Assembly (NCBI GenBank): GCA_001730015.1
Contig: MDLA01000133.1
Span: 1 to 64,000 of the forward strand
Direction of reading: 5' to 3'
DNA length: 64,000 nucleotides
Source: Chromatiales bacterium (ex Bugula neritina AB1)
Lineage (GTDB): Bacteria; Pseudomonadota; Gammaproteobacteria; Granulosicoccales; Granulosicoccaceae
Below, one piece after another: positions 9,734 to 19,856 of the stretch. Within the stretch, counting starts at the first letter, position 1. Each line of letters begins with the position of its first letter. The notes under the pieces are model-generated. The model saw only the letters and a list, made by a program, of their open reading frames with translations, had not been told where the DNA came from and did no database searches. The position numbers and the translations under genes are program-made.

Positions 9734-10486
9734 ATGAATAGAGTTATAACAGCGTGCGCACTGTGTGCTTTATTGCTGATAAATACCAGTGCCGTGGCCC
9801 GCGGAGTTGCCAGTATTGTCTATGAAGACGATACTGACTATGCCGATGTGCGCGAGCTGATGATGCATGAAGCTATTCTCGATGATGCGGTGGAGTTCAT
9901 AAATGAGATATTCACTCTTGAGCGCGATATTGAGATTGTTGTCGGCACTGACGATGGGCCGTTGTACGATCCGGCCATCAGTACAATTCAGATCCCCTAT
10001 TTTTTCTATACGGAAATAGTAGAGCGCTACCGGCAGATAGACAGCCGTGAGATCGAACAACTAGAGTTCGCTGATGATGCGATATTGCATACGCTGTTTC
10101 ACGAGATAGCCCACGCACTGACAGACCAGCTCGAAATACCTATCGTCGGAAAAGAAGAAGATGCCGCTGACGGGCTGGCCAGTGTATTGTTGCTTGAGTA
10201 CTACGAAGATGGCGCGGAAATGGCGCGAAACGCGGCCGAGTTATTCGCTATGGAGGGTGAAGAGCGAGGCGAGCTGAGCAAAGAGGATTTCTGGGACGAG
10301 CACAGCCTGGATGAGCAGCGCTACTTCAGTACGATGTGTCAGATCTATGGTAGTGATCCGGAGAAATACACCGCGCTAGGAGATGAGATGGAGTTTACGG
10401 AGGATCGCAGAGAGATATGTGTAGAGACTTACCAGCGATTAGTGGATGACTGGATTACTTTGCTGGGTGGAGCACTCGCGGAATAA
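9734..10486 (+). CDS. DUF4344-like putative metallopeptidase, secreted
   Basis: Signal peptide, HTLFHEIAHALTDQLEIPIVGKEEDAADGLASVLLLE (HExxH). Confidence 0.75.
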   Translation: MNRVITACALCALLLINTSAVARGVASIVYEDDTDYADVRELMMHEAILDDAVEFINEIFTLERDIEIVVGTDDGPLYDPAISTIQIPYFFYTEIVERYRQIDSREIEQLEFADDAILHTLFHEIAHALTDQLEIPIVGKEEDAADGLASVLLLEYYEDGAEMARNAAELFAMEGEERGELSKEDFWDEHSLDEQRYFSTMCQIYGSDPEKYTALGDEMEFTEDRREICVETYQRLVDDWITLLGGALAE

Positions 10487-10599
10487 AACCTCACTTGTCA
10501 ATTACAACCAATGTCGATTACAACCGATACCGTCGAGCGATCCGGTTGTTGCCATGTTCCCTTGCGAGGTATAGTGAATAGCATTGATCGGGCAGGGAA

Positions 10600-11841
10600 T
10601 TGATTATGAGAAGATTAAGATCGCGGGTTACGCATACCGTTGGTTTCGCCGTTTTATTGCTTCTGACCGGATCAATGGCAGTGGCTTCTCAGTCGATTGA
10701 GCTGGGGGCTCGCCCGGGCGAACTTATCAACACGCTGCCCCAGGGCAGTTTGCGTTCGAAACTTGAGTCGTGTGCGGCAAACCCGCCTGGCCGGTCATTA
10801 TTTTCAATCGGCCACCGCGGTGCGCCGCTGAAATTTCCCGAGCATACCCGGGAGAGTTATATTGCTGCCGCAGAAATGGGAGCAGGGATAATTGAATGCG
10901 ATGTCACATTCACTGCGGATAAAACTCTTGTTTGCCGCCACTCTCAGTGCGACCTCCATACCACCACCAATATACTGCAGACCCCGCTGGCGGCACAGTG
11001 CTCTACACCGCCCGATTTCAGCAGCAATACGCCTTTCAAGAATGTGAAATGCTGTACCAGCGATATTACGATCGCTGAATTTCAAACTCTCCGGGGTAAA
11101 GTCGATAGCGGCAACAAGAAAGCAAAAACGTTGCAGGAATATCTGTCACTTTCAGGAACACCGAAAGCCGCGCTGCAAGGTGTTACCGGTACGCTGATGA
11201 CACACAGGGAAAGTATTGAGCTGTTCCGTGATTTGGGCGTCAAAGTGATTCCCGAGCTCAAGAAACCTCAGGTCAGCATGCCGTTTGAAGGCGATTTTAC
11301 TCAGGAGCAATTTGCGCAGGCGCTGGTTGATGAGTACAAAAATGCGCGAATAGACCCAGCTGATGTATTTCTTCAGAGTTTCAACCTCAATGATGTACAC
11401 TACTGGCTCAGAGAGGAGCCGGAATTCGGCGGGCAAGCGGCCTGGCTTGATAGTCGGTACCGCGATAAAAGCTTCAGCCCGGCGAACAAGGAAACCTTTA
11501 CGCCGTCGATGGCCGAACTGGCCGAAAGCGGTGTTAAAATTATAGCGCCGCCACTGTGGATGCTGCTATCACTCAACGACGAAAAACGTATCGTACCTTC
11601 AGTGTATGCCATAGAAGCGAAGGCGGCTGGCCTCGATATAATTGTATGGACTCTCGAACGGTCCGGATCACTTAAAAACGGAGGAGGGTGGTACTATCAG
11701 TCGATAAAAGAAGCCATTTCAAATGAAGGCGATATCTATGCTGCGCTCGATGTTCTGGCTCAGCAGGTAGAAATTCGCGGAGCATTCAGTGATTGGCCAG
11801 CTACCACAACCTATTACGCCAATTGCATGGGTATTCAGTAG
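10600..11841 (+). CDS. glycerophosphodiester phosphodiesterase family protein, secreted
   Basis: IGHRGAPLKFPEHTRESYIAAAEMGAGIIECDVTFTADKTLVCRHSQ...; signal peptide; ATG at 10606 is an alternative start. Confidence 0.87.
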   Translation: MIMRRLRSRVTHTVGFAVLLLLTGSMAVASQSIELGARPGELINTLPQGSLRSKLESCAANPPGRSLFSIGHRGAPLKFPEHTRESYIAAAEMGAGIIECDVTFTADKTLVCRHSQCDLHTTTNILQTPLAAQCSTPPDFSSNTPFKNVKCCTSDITIAEFQTLRGKVDSGNKKAKTLQEYLSLSGTPKAALQGVTGTLMTHRESIELFRDLGVKVIPELKKPQVSMPFEGDFTQEQFAQALVDEYKNARIDPADVFLQSFNLNDVHYWLREEPEFGGQAAWLDSRYRDKSFSPANKETFTPSMAELAESGVKIIAPPLWMLLSLNDEKRIVPSVYAIEAKAAGLDIIVWTLERSGSLKNGGGWYYQSIKEAISNEGDIYAALDVLAQQVEIRGAFSDWPATTTYYANCMGIQ

Positions 11842-12001
11842 GTGGCTATCCAAGAATGAAAGATCTACTGCGGATGCGGTCTTTTGGCCAGCTAACGCGA
11901 TCAATTTAGTTGAATATGAATAACTATTCGCCAAAATCGATCGCGCTATCTGACTCAAAATCTCACAGCCTCGCTACGATCTTCATCCTCGGACAGCCAC
12001 C
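11841..12001 (+). repeat. RA dispersed repeat, copy 1a
   Basis: GGTGGCTATCCAAGAATGA...TCATCCTCGGACAGCCACC; ends form an imperfect inverted repeat; internal AAAGATCTACTGCGGA...TTTTGGCCAGCTA...TGAATAACTATTCGCC...ATCGATCG...CTCGCTACGA shared with the other copies. Confidence 0.88.
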
Positions 12002-12003
12002 TG

Positions 12004-12057
12004 GGCCAGCCGAGAATGAAAGATCTACTGCGGAACAGTCTTTGGCCAGCGATTACG
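12004..12057 (+). repeat. RA dispersed repeat, partial copy 1b directly downstream of copy 1a
   Basis: GGGCCAGCCGAGAATGAAAGATCTACTGCGGAACAGTCTTTGGCCAGCGATTACG matches the 5' part of copy 1a. Confidence 0.8.
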
Positions 12058-12256
12058 TTTAACAACTATATGATTGTGCAGCGAAATTAGAAATCGATTG
12101 CCCGTGCTGTCGCAAAGTATTAGCATTTCCATGCTGAATTGCTCTTATAGACGGTGCAGGTAGACGGTGCAGGCAATTAAACGAATTGCCTCTGGCAGAC
12201 ATTGCTGAAGCAATTCACACGCAAATTCAAGTTTAGTCAACGGAGAAACAACAACA

Positions 12257-13552
12257 GTGAAATTGAGATCCCTGATAATTGGTATGGCCTTCAGCGCCAG
12301 TACCGTAATGAGCACCGCGGCAATGTCTGCAACGGAAATTCAATGGTGGCATGCGATGGGAGGGCGTCTTGGTGAAGTCGTCAATGAAATCGCAGAAAAA
12401 TATAATGCCAGCCAGTCAGATGTGGTGGTTGTGCCGACTTACAAAGGCGGCTACGAAGACACAATGACAGCTGGTATCGCTGCGTTCCGTGCAAAGGAAC
12501 AGCCACACGTGATTCAGATCTTTGATGCCGGTGCAGCAACAATCATCAACGCAAAAGGTGCCACTGTACCTGTTGCAGATTTGATGAAAGATTTTAACAT
12601 TGAAGATTACATTTCCGGCGTACGCTATTTTTACGCTGATTCGGACGGCAAAATGATTGGTTTGCCGTTTAATTCGTCAACCCCGCTTCTTTACTACAAC
12701 AAAGATGCCTTCGCAGCAGCAGGTGTCGACGCTCCGCCCAAAACCTGGGAAGAATTCGAAGAAATTGCACCGAAGCTTAAAGAAGCCGGTTTTACTGCGC
12801 TGGCACAAAGCCACAGCCCATGGATCTTCTCTGAAAACTTTCACAGTCGGCACAATATTCAGCTTGCAACCGGCAACAATGGCTACGACACCACTGACGT
12901 AAAAATCCTCTATAACAACGATCACATGAAAATGCACTGGTCGAAAGTTAAAGAGTGGCTCGACGCCGGGTACTATGGTTTCTACGGTCGTGCCTGGGGT
13001 GATAATCAGGATGCATTCGTACAGAAGAAAGTGGCCATGTGGCTCGGCTCTTCCGGCTCATTCGGTGGGCTGAGCAAGTCGACTGACTTTGATTTCGGAA
13101 CCACTTTCCTGCCTTACTGGGAAAGCATTATCAAGGAGCCGAAGGGTACATTTATCGGCGGAGCCGCCTTGTTTGCCATGGCCGGTCACTCCGATGATGA
13201 ATACAAAGCGGTCGCAGACTTCTTTGGTTACATGACTGCATCAGATAACCAGGTGTTCTGGCATAAAGAAACTGGTTATGTACCTATTACCAGTGAAGCC
13301 TATGATGCGGCTAAAAAAGAAGGCTACTATGATTCAACACCCGATGCCGAAATTGGTATTCTGCAGCTGAGCCAGCCGGGTGGAGAGTGGACTAAAGGCT
13401 ATCGACTGGGTTATTACGTACAAATCCGCGATGTCATGTATAAGCACTTCGACGATATCTTTTCGGGTTCAGCAAGCGTAGATGATGCATTTGCTGCAAT
13501 GGAAACGGAATCAAACGCGCTTCTGAAGCGTTTTAGCGATACATACAAGTAA
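12257..13552 (+). CDS. ugpB: ABC transporter extracellular substrate-binding protein, UgpB-like
   Basis: Signal peptide, TEIQWWHAMGGRLGEVVNEIAEKYN...VVPTYKGGYEDTMTAG; followed by ugpAEC-like genes. GTG start. Confidence 0.85.
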   Translation: MKLRSLIIGMAFSASTVMSTAAMSATEIQWWHAMGGRLGEVVNEIAEKYNASQSDVVVVPTYKGGYEDTMTAGIAAFRAKEQPHVIQIFDAGAATIINAKGATVPVADLMKDFNIEDYISGVRYFYADSDGKMIGLPFNSSTPLLYYNKDAFAAAGVDAPPKTWEEFEEIAPKLKEAGFTALAQSHSPWIFSENFHSRHNIQLATGNNGYDTTDVKILYNNDHMKMHWSKVKEWLDAGYYGFYGRAWGDNQDAFVQKKVAMWLGSSGSFGGLSKSTDFDFGTTFLPYWESIIKEPKGTFIGGAALFAMAGHSDDEYKAVADFFGYMTASDNQVFWHKETGYVPITSEAYDAAKKEGYYDSTPDAEIGILQLSQPGGEWTKGYRLGYYVQIRDVMYKHFDDIFSGSASVDDAFAAMETESNALLKRFSDTYK

Positions 13553-13569
13553 CTTGTAATCGCATGAAA

Positions 13570-13610
13570 CCGGCAGTCGTGTTGCTATCAGGCCTCGACT
13601 GCCGGATTTT
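13570..13610 (+). terminator. stem-loop with T-run after the substrate-binding protein gene
   Basis: CCGGCAGTCG (13570-13579) pairs perfectly with CGACTGCCGG (13596-13605), followed by ATTTTT. Confidence 0.75.
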
Positions 13611-13663
13611 TAAGCCAATAGAAACCAGCTATTGATATGAACGTTTCCTACGGATACCTCTGA

Positions 13664-14542
13664 ATGAAGCGAGTTCAGTTCGAGCACAGCAGTATTCCTT
13701 ATCTGTTTATTGCTCCGCAAATAATTATTATCGCTATATTTTTTCTATGGCCTGCTGTACAGGCTATATATCAATCTTTCCTGCTGGAAGACGCGTTTGG
13801 TTTGTCAACGCAGTTTGTCTGGTTTCGAAATTATTCCGATACCATCTTCAGCACATCGTGGCTGCAAGCCGCGGGCTTCACCGCTATTTTTGCAACATTG
13901 GTTACCTTTTTGTCTCTGGGTCTGGCGTTGTTACTGGCGGTGAAGGCAAACGAGGTCATTCGCGGGGCCAGCACCTATAAAACAACGCTAATGTGGGCTT
14001 ACGCTATTGCTCCGCCGGTGGCTGGTTTAATGGGCAACCTGATGTTTAATCCGCTTATCGGTGATTTATACAAATTTTTTAACGCAATCGGCTGGGATTT
14101 TAATCACAAGCTCGATTCCTTTGACGCCGGCTTTGTGGTGGTACTGATTTCGGTGTGGAAGCAGGTTAGTGTCAACTTTATATTTTTCCTCTCTGGCTTG
14201 CAGGGTATTCCAACATCTGTGAATGAAGCCTCGATGATGGATTGCAATAGCCCCACCCGACGTTTCTGGACGATAACTTTTCCGTTGCTTGCCCCCACCA
14301 CGTTTTTCCTGATGGTGATCAATATCACCTATGCATTCTTTGAGACATTCGGAATTATAGATACAACAACGCGAGGTGCGCCTGGCGGGGCAACCAACAC
14401 GCTGGTGTTCAAGGTCTTTCAAGATGGTTTCAGAGGTGCTGATCTCGGTGGTTCCTCGGCTCAGTCTGTAGTGCTGATGATCCTGGTGCTGGCGTTAACC
14501 GTAGTTCAGTTCCGATTTATAGAACGCAAAGTGCATTATTAG
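13664..14542 (+). CDS. ugpA: ABC transporter permease, UgpA-like
   Basis: FIAPQIIIIAIFFLWPAVQAIYQSF, EASMMDCNSPTRRFWTITFPLLAPTTFF, membrane protein. Confidence 0.85.
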   Translation: MKRVQFEHSSIPYLFIAPQIIIIAIFFLWPAVQAIYQSFLLEDAFGLSTQFVWFRNYSDTIFSTSWLQAAGFTAIFATLVTFLSLGLALLLAVKANEVIRGASTYKTTLMWAYAIAPPVAGLMGNLMFNPLIGDLYKFFNAIGWDFNHKLDSFDAGFVVVLISVWKQVSVNFIFFLSGLQGIPTSVNEASMMDCNSPTRRFWTITFPLLAPTTFFLMVINITYAFFETFGIIDTTTRGAPGGATNTLVFKVFQDGFRGADLGGSSAQSVVLMILVLALTVVQFRFIERKVHY

Positions 14543-14622
14543 CATGCCGGGTGATCCAGTGAATTGTTCAGGCCGAAGTGCAATGCGGCAGCTACCCCTT
14601 CACTCTTTAGATAATTTACACC

Positions 14623-15477
14623 ATGACTAACTGGAATTGGCGACTGATAACATCCCACGCAATTCTTATTGTCGGGATCCTGTTCATGAGTTTGCCGGTG
14701 TGGGTGGCTTTTGCAACCTCAACCCATGCGCCCGAGATCATCCTGAGAGATGGGCTGCAGCTGTGGCCGGGTGGCAATTTTACGGAAACGTATCGTGCGG
14801 TATTGTTTGAAGAAGGCGGGGTGATGAAGTCGGTGCTTGGCACCACCATGCTCAAAAATAGCTTGATACTCGGTATCGGTTTTGCGATTGGCAAGGTGAT
14901 TATCTCAATGCTGGCGGCGTATGCGATTGTCTACTTTCGCTTTCGGTTAGCGCTGCCGCTTTTCTGGGTAATCTTCATGACGTTGCTGTTACCGCTTGAG
15001 GTACGCATTATACCGTCCTACGAGGTTGTTGCCGGCCTGGGCCTGCTCGATACCCACTTCGGCCTTATTGTGCCGTTAATTGCATCGGCTACCGGTACGT
15101 TCTTTTTCAGGCAGTTTTTTCTTTCGGTACCTGATGAATTGTTAGAGGCGGCTCGTCTGGATGGTGCAACTGCCTGGGGGTTTTTTGTCGATATATTGAT
15201 CCCGCTGTCTAAGACAATGATCGCAGCAATTCTAATTATTATGTTTGTGGTCGGCTGGAATCAGTACCTTTGGCCATTGATCATGACAACCAAAGAAGAA
15301 AACTACACACTTGTTATAGGGATCAAGCAGATCTACCAGATACTGGCTGAGGGCGGTGAATTACCGCAGTATCAAAAGGCATTTGCTCTGACAATTTTAG
15401 CGACACTGCCGCCGGTGCTGGTGGTGCTGGTGTTTCAAAACTGGTTTGTGAAAGGTCTGGTGGAGAGCGAAAAATAA
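14623..15477 (+). CDS. ugpE: ABC transporter permease, UgpE-like (copy 1)
   Basis: [48 protein letters not shown] (EAA motif). Confidence 0.86.
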   Translation: MTNWNWRLITSHAILIVGILFMSLPVWVAFATSTHAPEIILRDGLQLWPGGNFTETYRAVLFEEGGVMKSVLGTTMLKNSLILGIGFAIGKVIISMLAAYAIVYFRFRLALPLFWVIFMTLLLPLEVRIIPSYEVVAGLGLLDTHFGLIVPLIASATGTFFFRQFFLSVPDELLEAARLDGATAWGFFVDILIPLSKTMIAAILIIMFVVGWNQYLWPLIMTTKEENYTLVIGIKQIYQILAEGGELPQYQKAFALTILATLPPVLVVLVFQNWFVKGLVESEK

Positions 15478-16553
15478 TGGCCAATGTTCAGTTAAGTGGT
15501 GTTCGCAAGACCTACCCCAATGGCGCTGTTGCTGTCCGTGGTGTGGACATGACTATTGAAGATGGTGAATTCATTGTCTTTGTCGGGCCGTCCGGGTGTG
15601 GAAAATCCACTCTGCTGCGAATGGTAGCGGGGCTCGAGAAAATCACGGATGGCAATATAGAGATCGGTGGGCGCCTCATCAACGATGTTTCTCCGGCTGA
15701 AAGAGATGTTGCCATGGTTTTTCAGAACTACGCTCTTTATCCACATATGACGGTTCGCGGTAATATGTCTTACGGCTTGAAAAACCGTGGTATGCCGAAA
15801 GCGGATATCAATAAGCGGGTAGAGGAAGCAGCGGGCTTACTGCGAATCGGTGATTTTCTTGATCGACAACCGAATCAGTTGTCAGGTGGCCAGCGACAGC
15901 GCGTGGCGATGGGACGGGCTATTGTCAGAGAGCCCAAGGTTTTCCTCTTTGATGAGCCCTTATCTAACCTTGATGCAAAATTGCGCGTACAGATGCGTAT
16001 CGAAATCAAGCGCCTGCAGCGTCGCTTAAATGTAACCAGTATCTATGTCACCCACGATCAAACGGAGGCGATGACTCTGGCCGATCGGCTAGCTGTTATC
16101 AACGATGGAAAAATCGAGCAGATGGGGGCCCCCATTGATCTCTATAACAACCCGTCAACTTTGTTTGTCGCTTCGTTTATTGGATCGCCACAGGTTAATT
16201 TGCTGCCAGTCACCTTCGATGGCAATAATCTGGTCAATGGTGAACTCGCTATTCCCGGCTTTAATGATCTGCCGCAATCAACACCGCTGGTTCTCGGGAT
16301 CCGGCCGGATGATCTCACGCAGGCAGAGCACGGGCTGTTTAAAATCAGGGTTGATATAGTCGAGCAGCATGGAGCGGATAATCTGATTTACGGCGCGGTT
16401 CGCGGCGCAGAAAAATTAAAAGAAGACGAAGCCGAGTTCTGTTTTAAAACCGGCCATGAGTTGCTGCCGGAACTGGAAAGTACGCTTACACTGGATTTCG
16501 ATACCAACAAGGCGATGGTTTTCAATAAGGAAACTGGCCAGAGGCTGATCTAG
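15477..16553 (+). CDS. ugpC: ABC transporter ATP-binding protein, UgpC-like
   Basis: Walker [13 protein letters not shown], signature [19 protein letters not shown], Walker [16 protein letters not shown]. Confidence 0.93.
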   Translation: MANVQLSGVRKTYPNGAVAVRGVDMTIEDGEFIVFVGPSGCGKSTLLRMVAGLEKITDGNIEIGGRLINDVSPAERDVAMVFQNYALYPHMTVRGNMSYGLKNRGMPKADINKRVEEAAGLLRIGDFLDRQPNQLSGGQRQRVAMGRAIVREPKVFLFDEPLSNLDAKLRVQMRIEIKRLQRRLNVTSIYVTHDQTEAMTLADRLAVINDGKIEQMGAPIDLYNNPSTLFVASFIGSPQVNLLPVTFDGNNLVNGELAIPGFNDLPQSTPLVLGIRPDDLTQAEHGLFKIRVDIVEQHGADNLIYGAVRGAEKLKEDEAEFCFKTGHELLPELESTLTLDFDTNKAMVFNKETGQRLI

Positions 16554-16577
16554 ATTTTCTTTTTGTAGTTCACAGAG

Positions 16578-17408
16578 ATGGTAACCGGGTACAGCCTGTT
16601 GCGGCGGTGTACGAGTCATGTCGTTCTGCTGTGTGGGCTGATCTTCATTCTGGCACCGGTTGTATTGATGTTGTTTTCCTCGACACATACTACGCAGGTT
16701 CTGCAACAGCAGGGGTTGCAGTGGTTTCCGGGGGAGCATGCTGTATCGAATTATTCCCGTGTGTTCGGCTTTGAGGCGGGCTATTTTGATCAGGTAACAC
16801 CAGGCGCAATGCTTATTAATTCGTTGATTGTTGCGGTCGGGGTTGCCACGCTTACTACTTTTTTTTCACTGCTGACCGCCTATGCGATTGTGTTTTTTAG
16901 AATGCCGGTTGCCGCCGGTGTTTTCTGGCTGGTCCTGGCGACGCTATTGTTTCCACTGGAGTCCCGATTTATAACAACGTTTCAGGTTACTGCATCGCTG
17001 GGTCTGATTAACACACATATGGGAATAATCCTGCCAGTGCTGGCCGCGGCATTGGGAACATTTTTCTTCAGGCAGTATTTTTTAACCCTGCCGAAGCATC
17101 TGATCGAAGCGGCTATTCTGGACGGGGCGGGCCCGTTGAAATTTTTTGTTGATATTATTATGCCTATATCCCTGCCGCGTGCCGGGGCTATTTTTGTTAT
17201 TGCTTTTATGATTGGCTGGAATCAGTACCTGTGGCCGCTGATGATCAGTACTGACGATTCCATGTACACGCTGGTCCGTGGTATTCGATTAATAGGTCAG
17301 GAGTCCGGACCGGGGATGGCGTTGCTTGTTATTACTATAATTCCGCCGTTTATTTTACTGCTGGCTTTTCAGCGTTGGTTTTATCAGGCGTTGACTCACG
17401 TTGAATAA
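16578..17408 (+). CDS. ABC transporter permease, second UgpE-like paralogue
   Basis: [48 protein letters not shown]; clearly paralogous to 14623..15477. Confidence 0.85.
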   Translation: MVTGYSLLRRCTSHVVLLCGLIFILAPVVLMLFSSTHTTQVLQQQGLQWFPGEHAVSNYSRVFGFEAGYFDQVTPGAMLINSLIVAVGVATLTTFFSLLTAYAIVFFRMPVAAGVFWLVLATLLFPLESRFITTFQVTASLGLINTHMGIILPVLAAALGTFFFRQYFLTLPKHLIEAAILDGAGPLKFFVDIIMPISLPRAGAIFVIAFMIGWNQYLWPLMISTDDSMYTLVRGIRLIGQESGPGMALLVITIIPPFILLLAFQRWFYQALTHVE

Positions 17409-17429
17409 TAGCCTGGTCTATAAAAACCG

Positions 17430-17795
17430 TTATTCCAGTTTTAATTTCATGCCTTCGTGGCTGGCAATAAACCCGAGTTGCTCATAAAACCGAATAGCTT
17501 TCGGGCGTTGCTTATCGGACGTGAGCTGGATCATTCCAGCGCCCCTGGTTCGTGCTCTTGCGATAGCCCATTTGAATAGTGCTGCACCGATCCCCTGGCC
17601 GCGAAAGTCGCTATGAATGCGTACATCTTCGATGAGGCGGCGCCAGGTACCGGTGTGTGTCAGATAGGGGATAAATGTCAGGTGCAGCAGGCCGATGATT
17701 GCGGTGTCGTGTTCCAGTACGATAAGCTCGTTATTCGGGTCGGCGGCAATTGCAGAATGTAGAAATCTATCTGGAAAGGCCGCTGCCGGCGACGG
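17430..17795 (-). pseudogene. GNAT N-acetyltransferase fragment lacking a start codon
   Basis: Reverse frame: ...FLHSAIAADPNNELIVLEHDTAIIGLLHLTFIPYLTHTGTWRRLIEDVRIHSDFRGQGIGAALFKWAIARARTRGAGMIQLTSDKQRPKAIRFYEQLGFIASHEGMKLKLE*; in-frame TAG upstream (17796-17798) and no ATG/GTG/TTG start before the conserved core. Confidence 0.65.
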
Positions 17796-17879
17796 CTAAT
17801 CCATATGTCAGGGTGGTTGATAGCGAAAATAGCCAAGCCGCGTGCCAGTAAACGCCGGGTACTAACTGGTTGGTAAACG

Positions 17880-18443
17880 TCACTGGTTTGAAGCAGTTGA
17901 GTGGTCGCTTTTCATTGTGCTTTCGCCGTGCTTCATTTCTTTTTTCTTTTGATTCATTGATCCGTGCGCGTGATTGCCGCTAATAGGCACGATATCCATT
18001 TTCACTTGAACTTCACCAGCGTGCTCGAATGTAAAGGTGGCTGTTGCCTGTTCTCCGGGTATAAGCTGCTTTTTGAGCTGCATGTACATCATGTGTAGTC
18101 CACCGGATTTCAGTGTTACTTCACCACCGGCCGGTATTTCCAGGCCATCTTCAAGTTGCCGCATTTTCATAACGTCGCCGTGCATAGACATTTCGTGTAT
18201 TTCGGTAATTTCGGCGAAGCCCGCGCTGCCTCCTGTCAATCGGTCTGCGGTGTCGCCGTTGTTGCGGATTATCGCGTATCCCGCAGCGGTTCTGGCGCCC
18301 GGCGGTGTTGCGCGTGTATGCGGGTTTGCGATGGTGAGTTTTCCGATTGTGAAATCTTCAGAAAATGCGGCAGGCGGAACCAGTAGCATTGAAAGCGATA
18401 CGCATGATGCGAGGTATAGGGTTCGTAGTGACATAAGCGGCAA
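17880..18443 (-). CDS. PCu(A)C-type copper chaperone, periplasmic
   Basis: Signal peptide, ANPHTRATPPGARTAAGYAIIRNNGD, HEMSMHGDVMKMRQLEDGLEIPAGGEVTLKSGGLHMMYMQLK; His/Met-rich tail. Confidence 0.9.
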   Translation of the reverse strand: MPLMSLRTLYLASCVSLSMLLVPPAAFSEDFTIGKLTIANPHTRATPPGARTAAGYAIIRNNGDTADRLTGGSAGFAEITEIHEMSMHGDVMKMRQLEDGLEIPAGGEVTLKSGGLHMMYMQLKKQLIPGEQATATFTFEHAGEVQVKMDIVPISGNHAHGSMNQKKKEMKHGESTMKSDHSTASNQ

Positions 18444-18555
18444 TAACAGGTGGAGGACGGCAGGACTGAATATAAATTATTTAAGTGATGCTGGTAGATC
18501 AAAAATCAACCGTCATCCATAATTACGTTTACAAAAATTTCTGTCAGGGATTCCA

Positions 18556-19638
18556 TTGGAACTGATTAACGATACGGTGTTTGGTAAAAGCCTGAGGCTC
18601 GAGGCCAATATGGCAGGCTGGCAGCAGTTGTACTGGGATGGCCAGCTGGTTTCGGTTCGACCCGCGAGCCCCGACACCCCCGAAGAGATCCAGCATGTCT
18701 TTGAGCTGCAAAGTGAGGCGGGAAATGTAGATTGCCAGCTCGATTTAAAACTGCGCTGGTCGCCATTGCAGCTGGAGTACACGGTATCCTCACAAGGTCA
18801 GGTGCTGCAAAGTAACAGTCGGGACGAAAAAGATATCGCCGGTACCACACCGGAAGAGCTGGTACCGATGCGGCGGCAGTTCAGTGTTGTGGGTCTGGCG
18901 TCTCTGGGAATTAAACTCCTGAAAAGCGCCAAGGCAATCAAGGTGCTGCTGGTTGGTGCCAGCGTGGCTGCTTACTCGTGGCTGTTTTCCTTTCAGTTTG
19001 CATTGCTGTTGTTGCTGTGTCTGGTTATACATGAATATGGACATATTCGCGCTATGAAGTATTTTGGCCTTAAGACCAAAGGGATCTATCTCATACCGTT
19101 TGTCGGGGGGCTGGCTGTAGGCGAAAACCGTCTCAATACCCGATGGCAAAGTGTGGTGATTTCTATTATGGGGCCGGTGTTCGGGTTGTTCCTTTCGGTG
19201 GCCTCGCTAGTGCTTTTCTATATAACCGGGGAGGCGATATTTGCTGGTCTGGCGGCATTTAATGCATTGCTGAACCTCTTTAATCTGTTGCCGATTCTAC
19301 CGCTCGACGGTGGACACATTCTAAAAGCGATAACCTTTTCCATGCACAATGCGGTTGGTCTGGTGTTGTGTGTGGCCGGTGCGATTCTGGGGGTTGTGCT
19401 GAGTTACTCCTTGGGTCTGGCGTTACTGGGTTTTCTGTTGTTGATTGGTAGCGGTGAGATTTTGCTCGAATGGCGCATGCGGCATCATAGTCCGTTGCTG
19501 CCACTTGATCGATATGGCCAGATTTTTTCGACGGTCTGGTATGTGCTGGTGATAGCAGCGTTTATCGGTGTGATCTATATTGTGGCATCAAGTGGAGACG
19601 AAGTGCTGAGGCTGCCGCTGGAGATACTGAAAAGCTGA
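18556..19638 (+). CDS. site-2 protease family (M50) membrane metalloprotease
   Basis: VIHEYGHIRAMKYFG (HExxH) and NLLPILPLDGGHIL (NxxPxxPLDGG) in a multi-TM protein; TTG start. Confidence 0.85.
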   Translation: MELINDTVFGKSLRLEANMAGWQQLYWDGQLVSVRPASPDTPEEIQHVFELQSEAGNVDCQLDLKLRWSPLQLEYTVSSQGQVLQSNSRDEKDIAGTTPEELVPMRRQFSVVGLASLGIKLLKSAKAIKVLLVGASVAAYSWLFSFQFALLLLLCLVIHEYGHIRAMKYFGLKTKGIYLIPFVGGLAVGENRLNTRWQSVVISIMGPVFGLFLSVASLVLFYITGEAIFAGLAAFNALLNLFNLLPILPLDGGHILKAITFSMHNAVGLVLCVAGAILGVVLSYSLGLALLGFLLLIGSGEILLEWRMRHHSPLLPLDRYGQIFSTVWYVLVIAAFIGVIYIVASSGDEVLRLPLEILKS

Positions 19639-19856
19639 TTACTGTGGTTCTTCGTCGAGGCTTCGGTATGCCGTCCCGCGTGATGCGGCGGTGACAGGCG
19701 TGAATGAGCATTTACTTCGGTTAATCCGGCGCTGAGCGTTTAAATAAACTGTTCAATATGGAAAGGTAGAGGGCAAATCGGTTGTAGTCAGCGTTTTTTT
19801 TGAATTATCGACTATTACACAAGAGGTAGATTCAAAAAGGACGAGGATAACGTTCG

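Noticed and set aside
11719-11958. Minus-strand ORF 11719..11958 and similar ORFs 45319..45651, 52650..52928 and 58019..58309 that look alike
   Set aside because: Their similarity comes from shared RA repeat sequence, not from a conserved protein; frames and stops differ between copies.
18037-18522. 161-aa plus-strand ORF
   Set aside because: Antisense shadow of the PCu(A)C chaperone gene, which has clear motifs.
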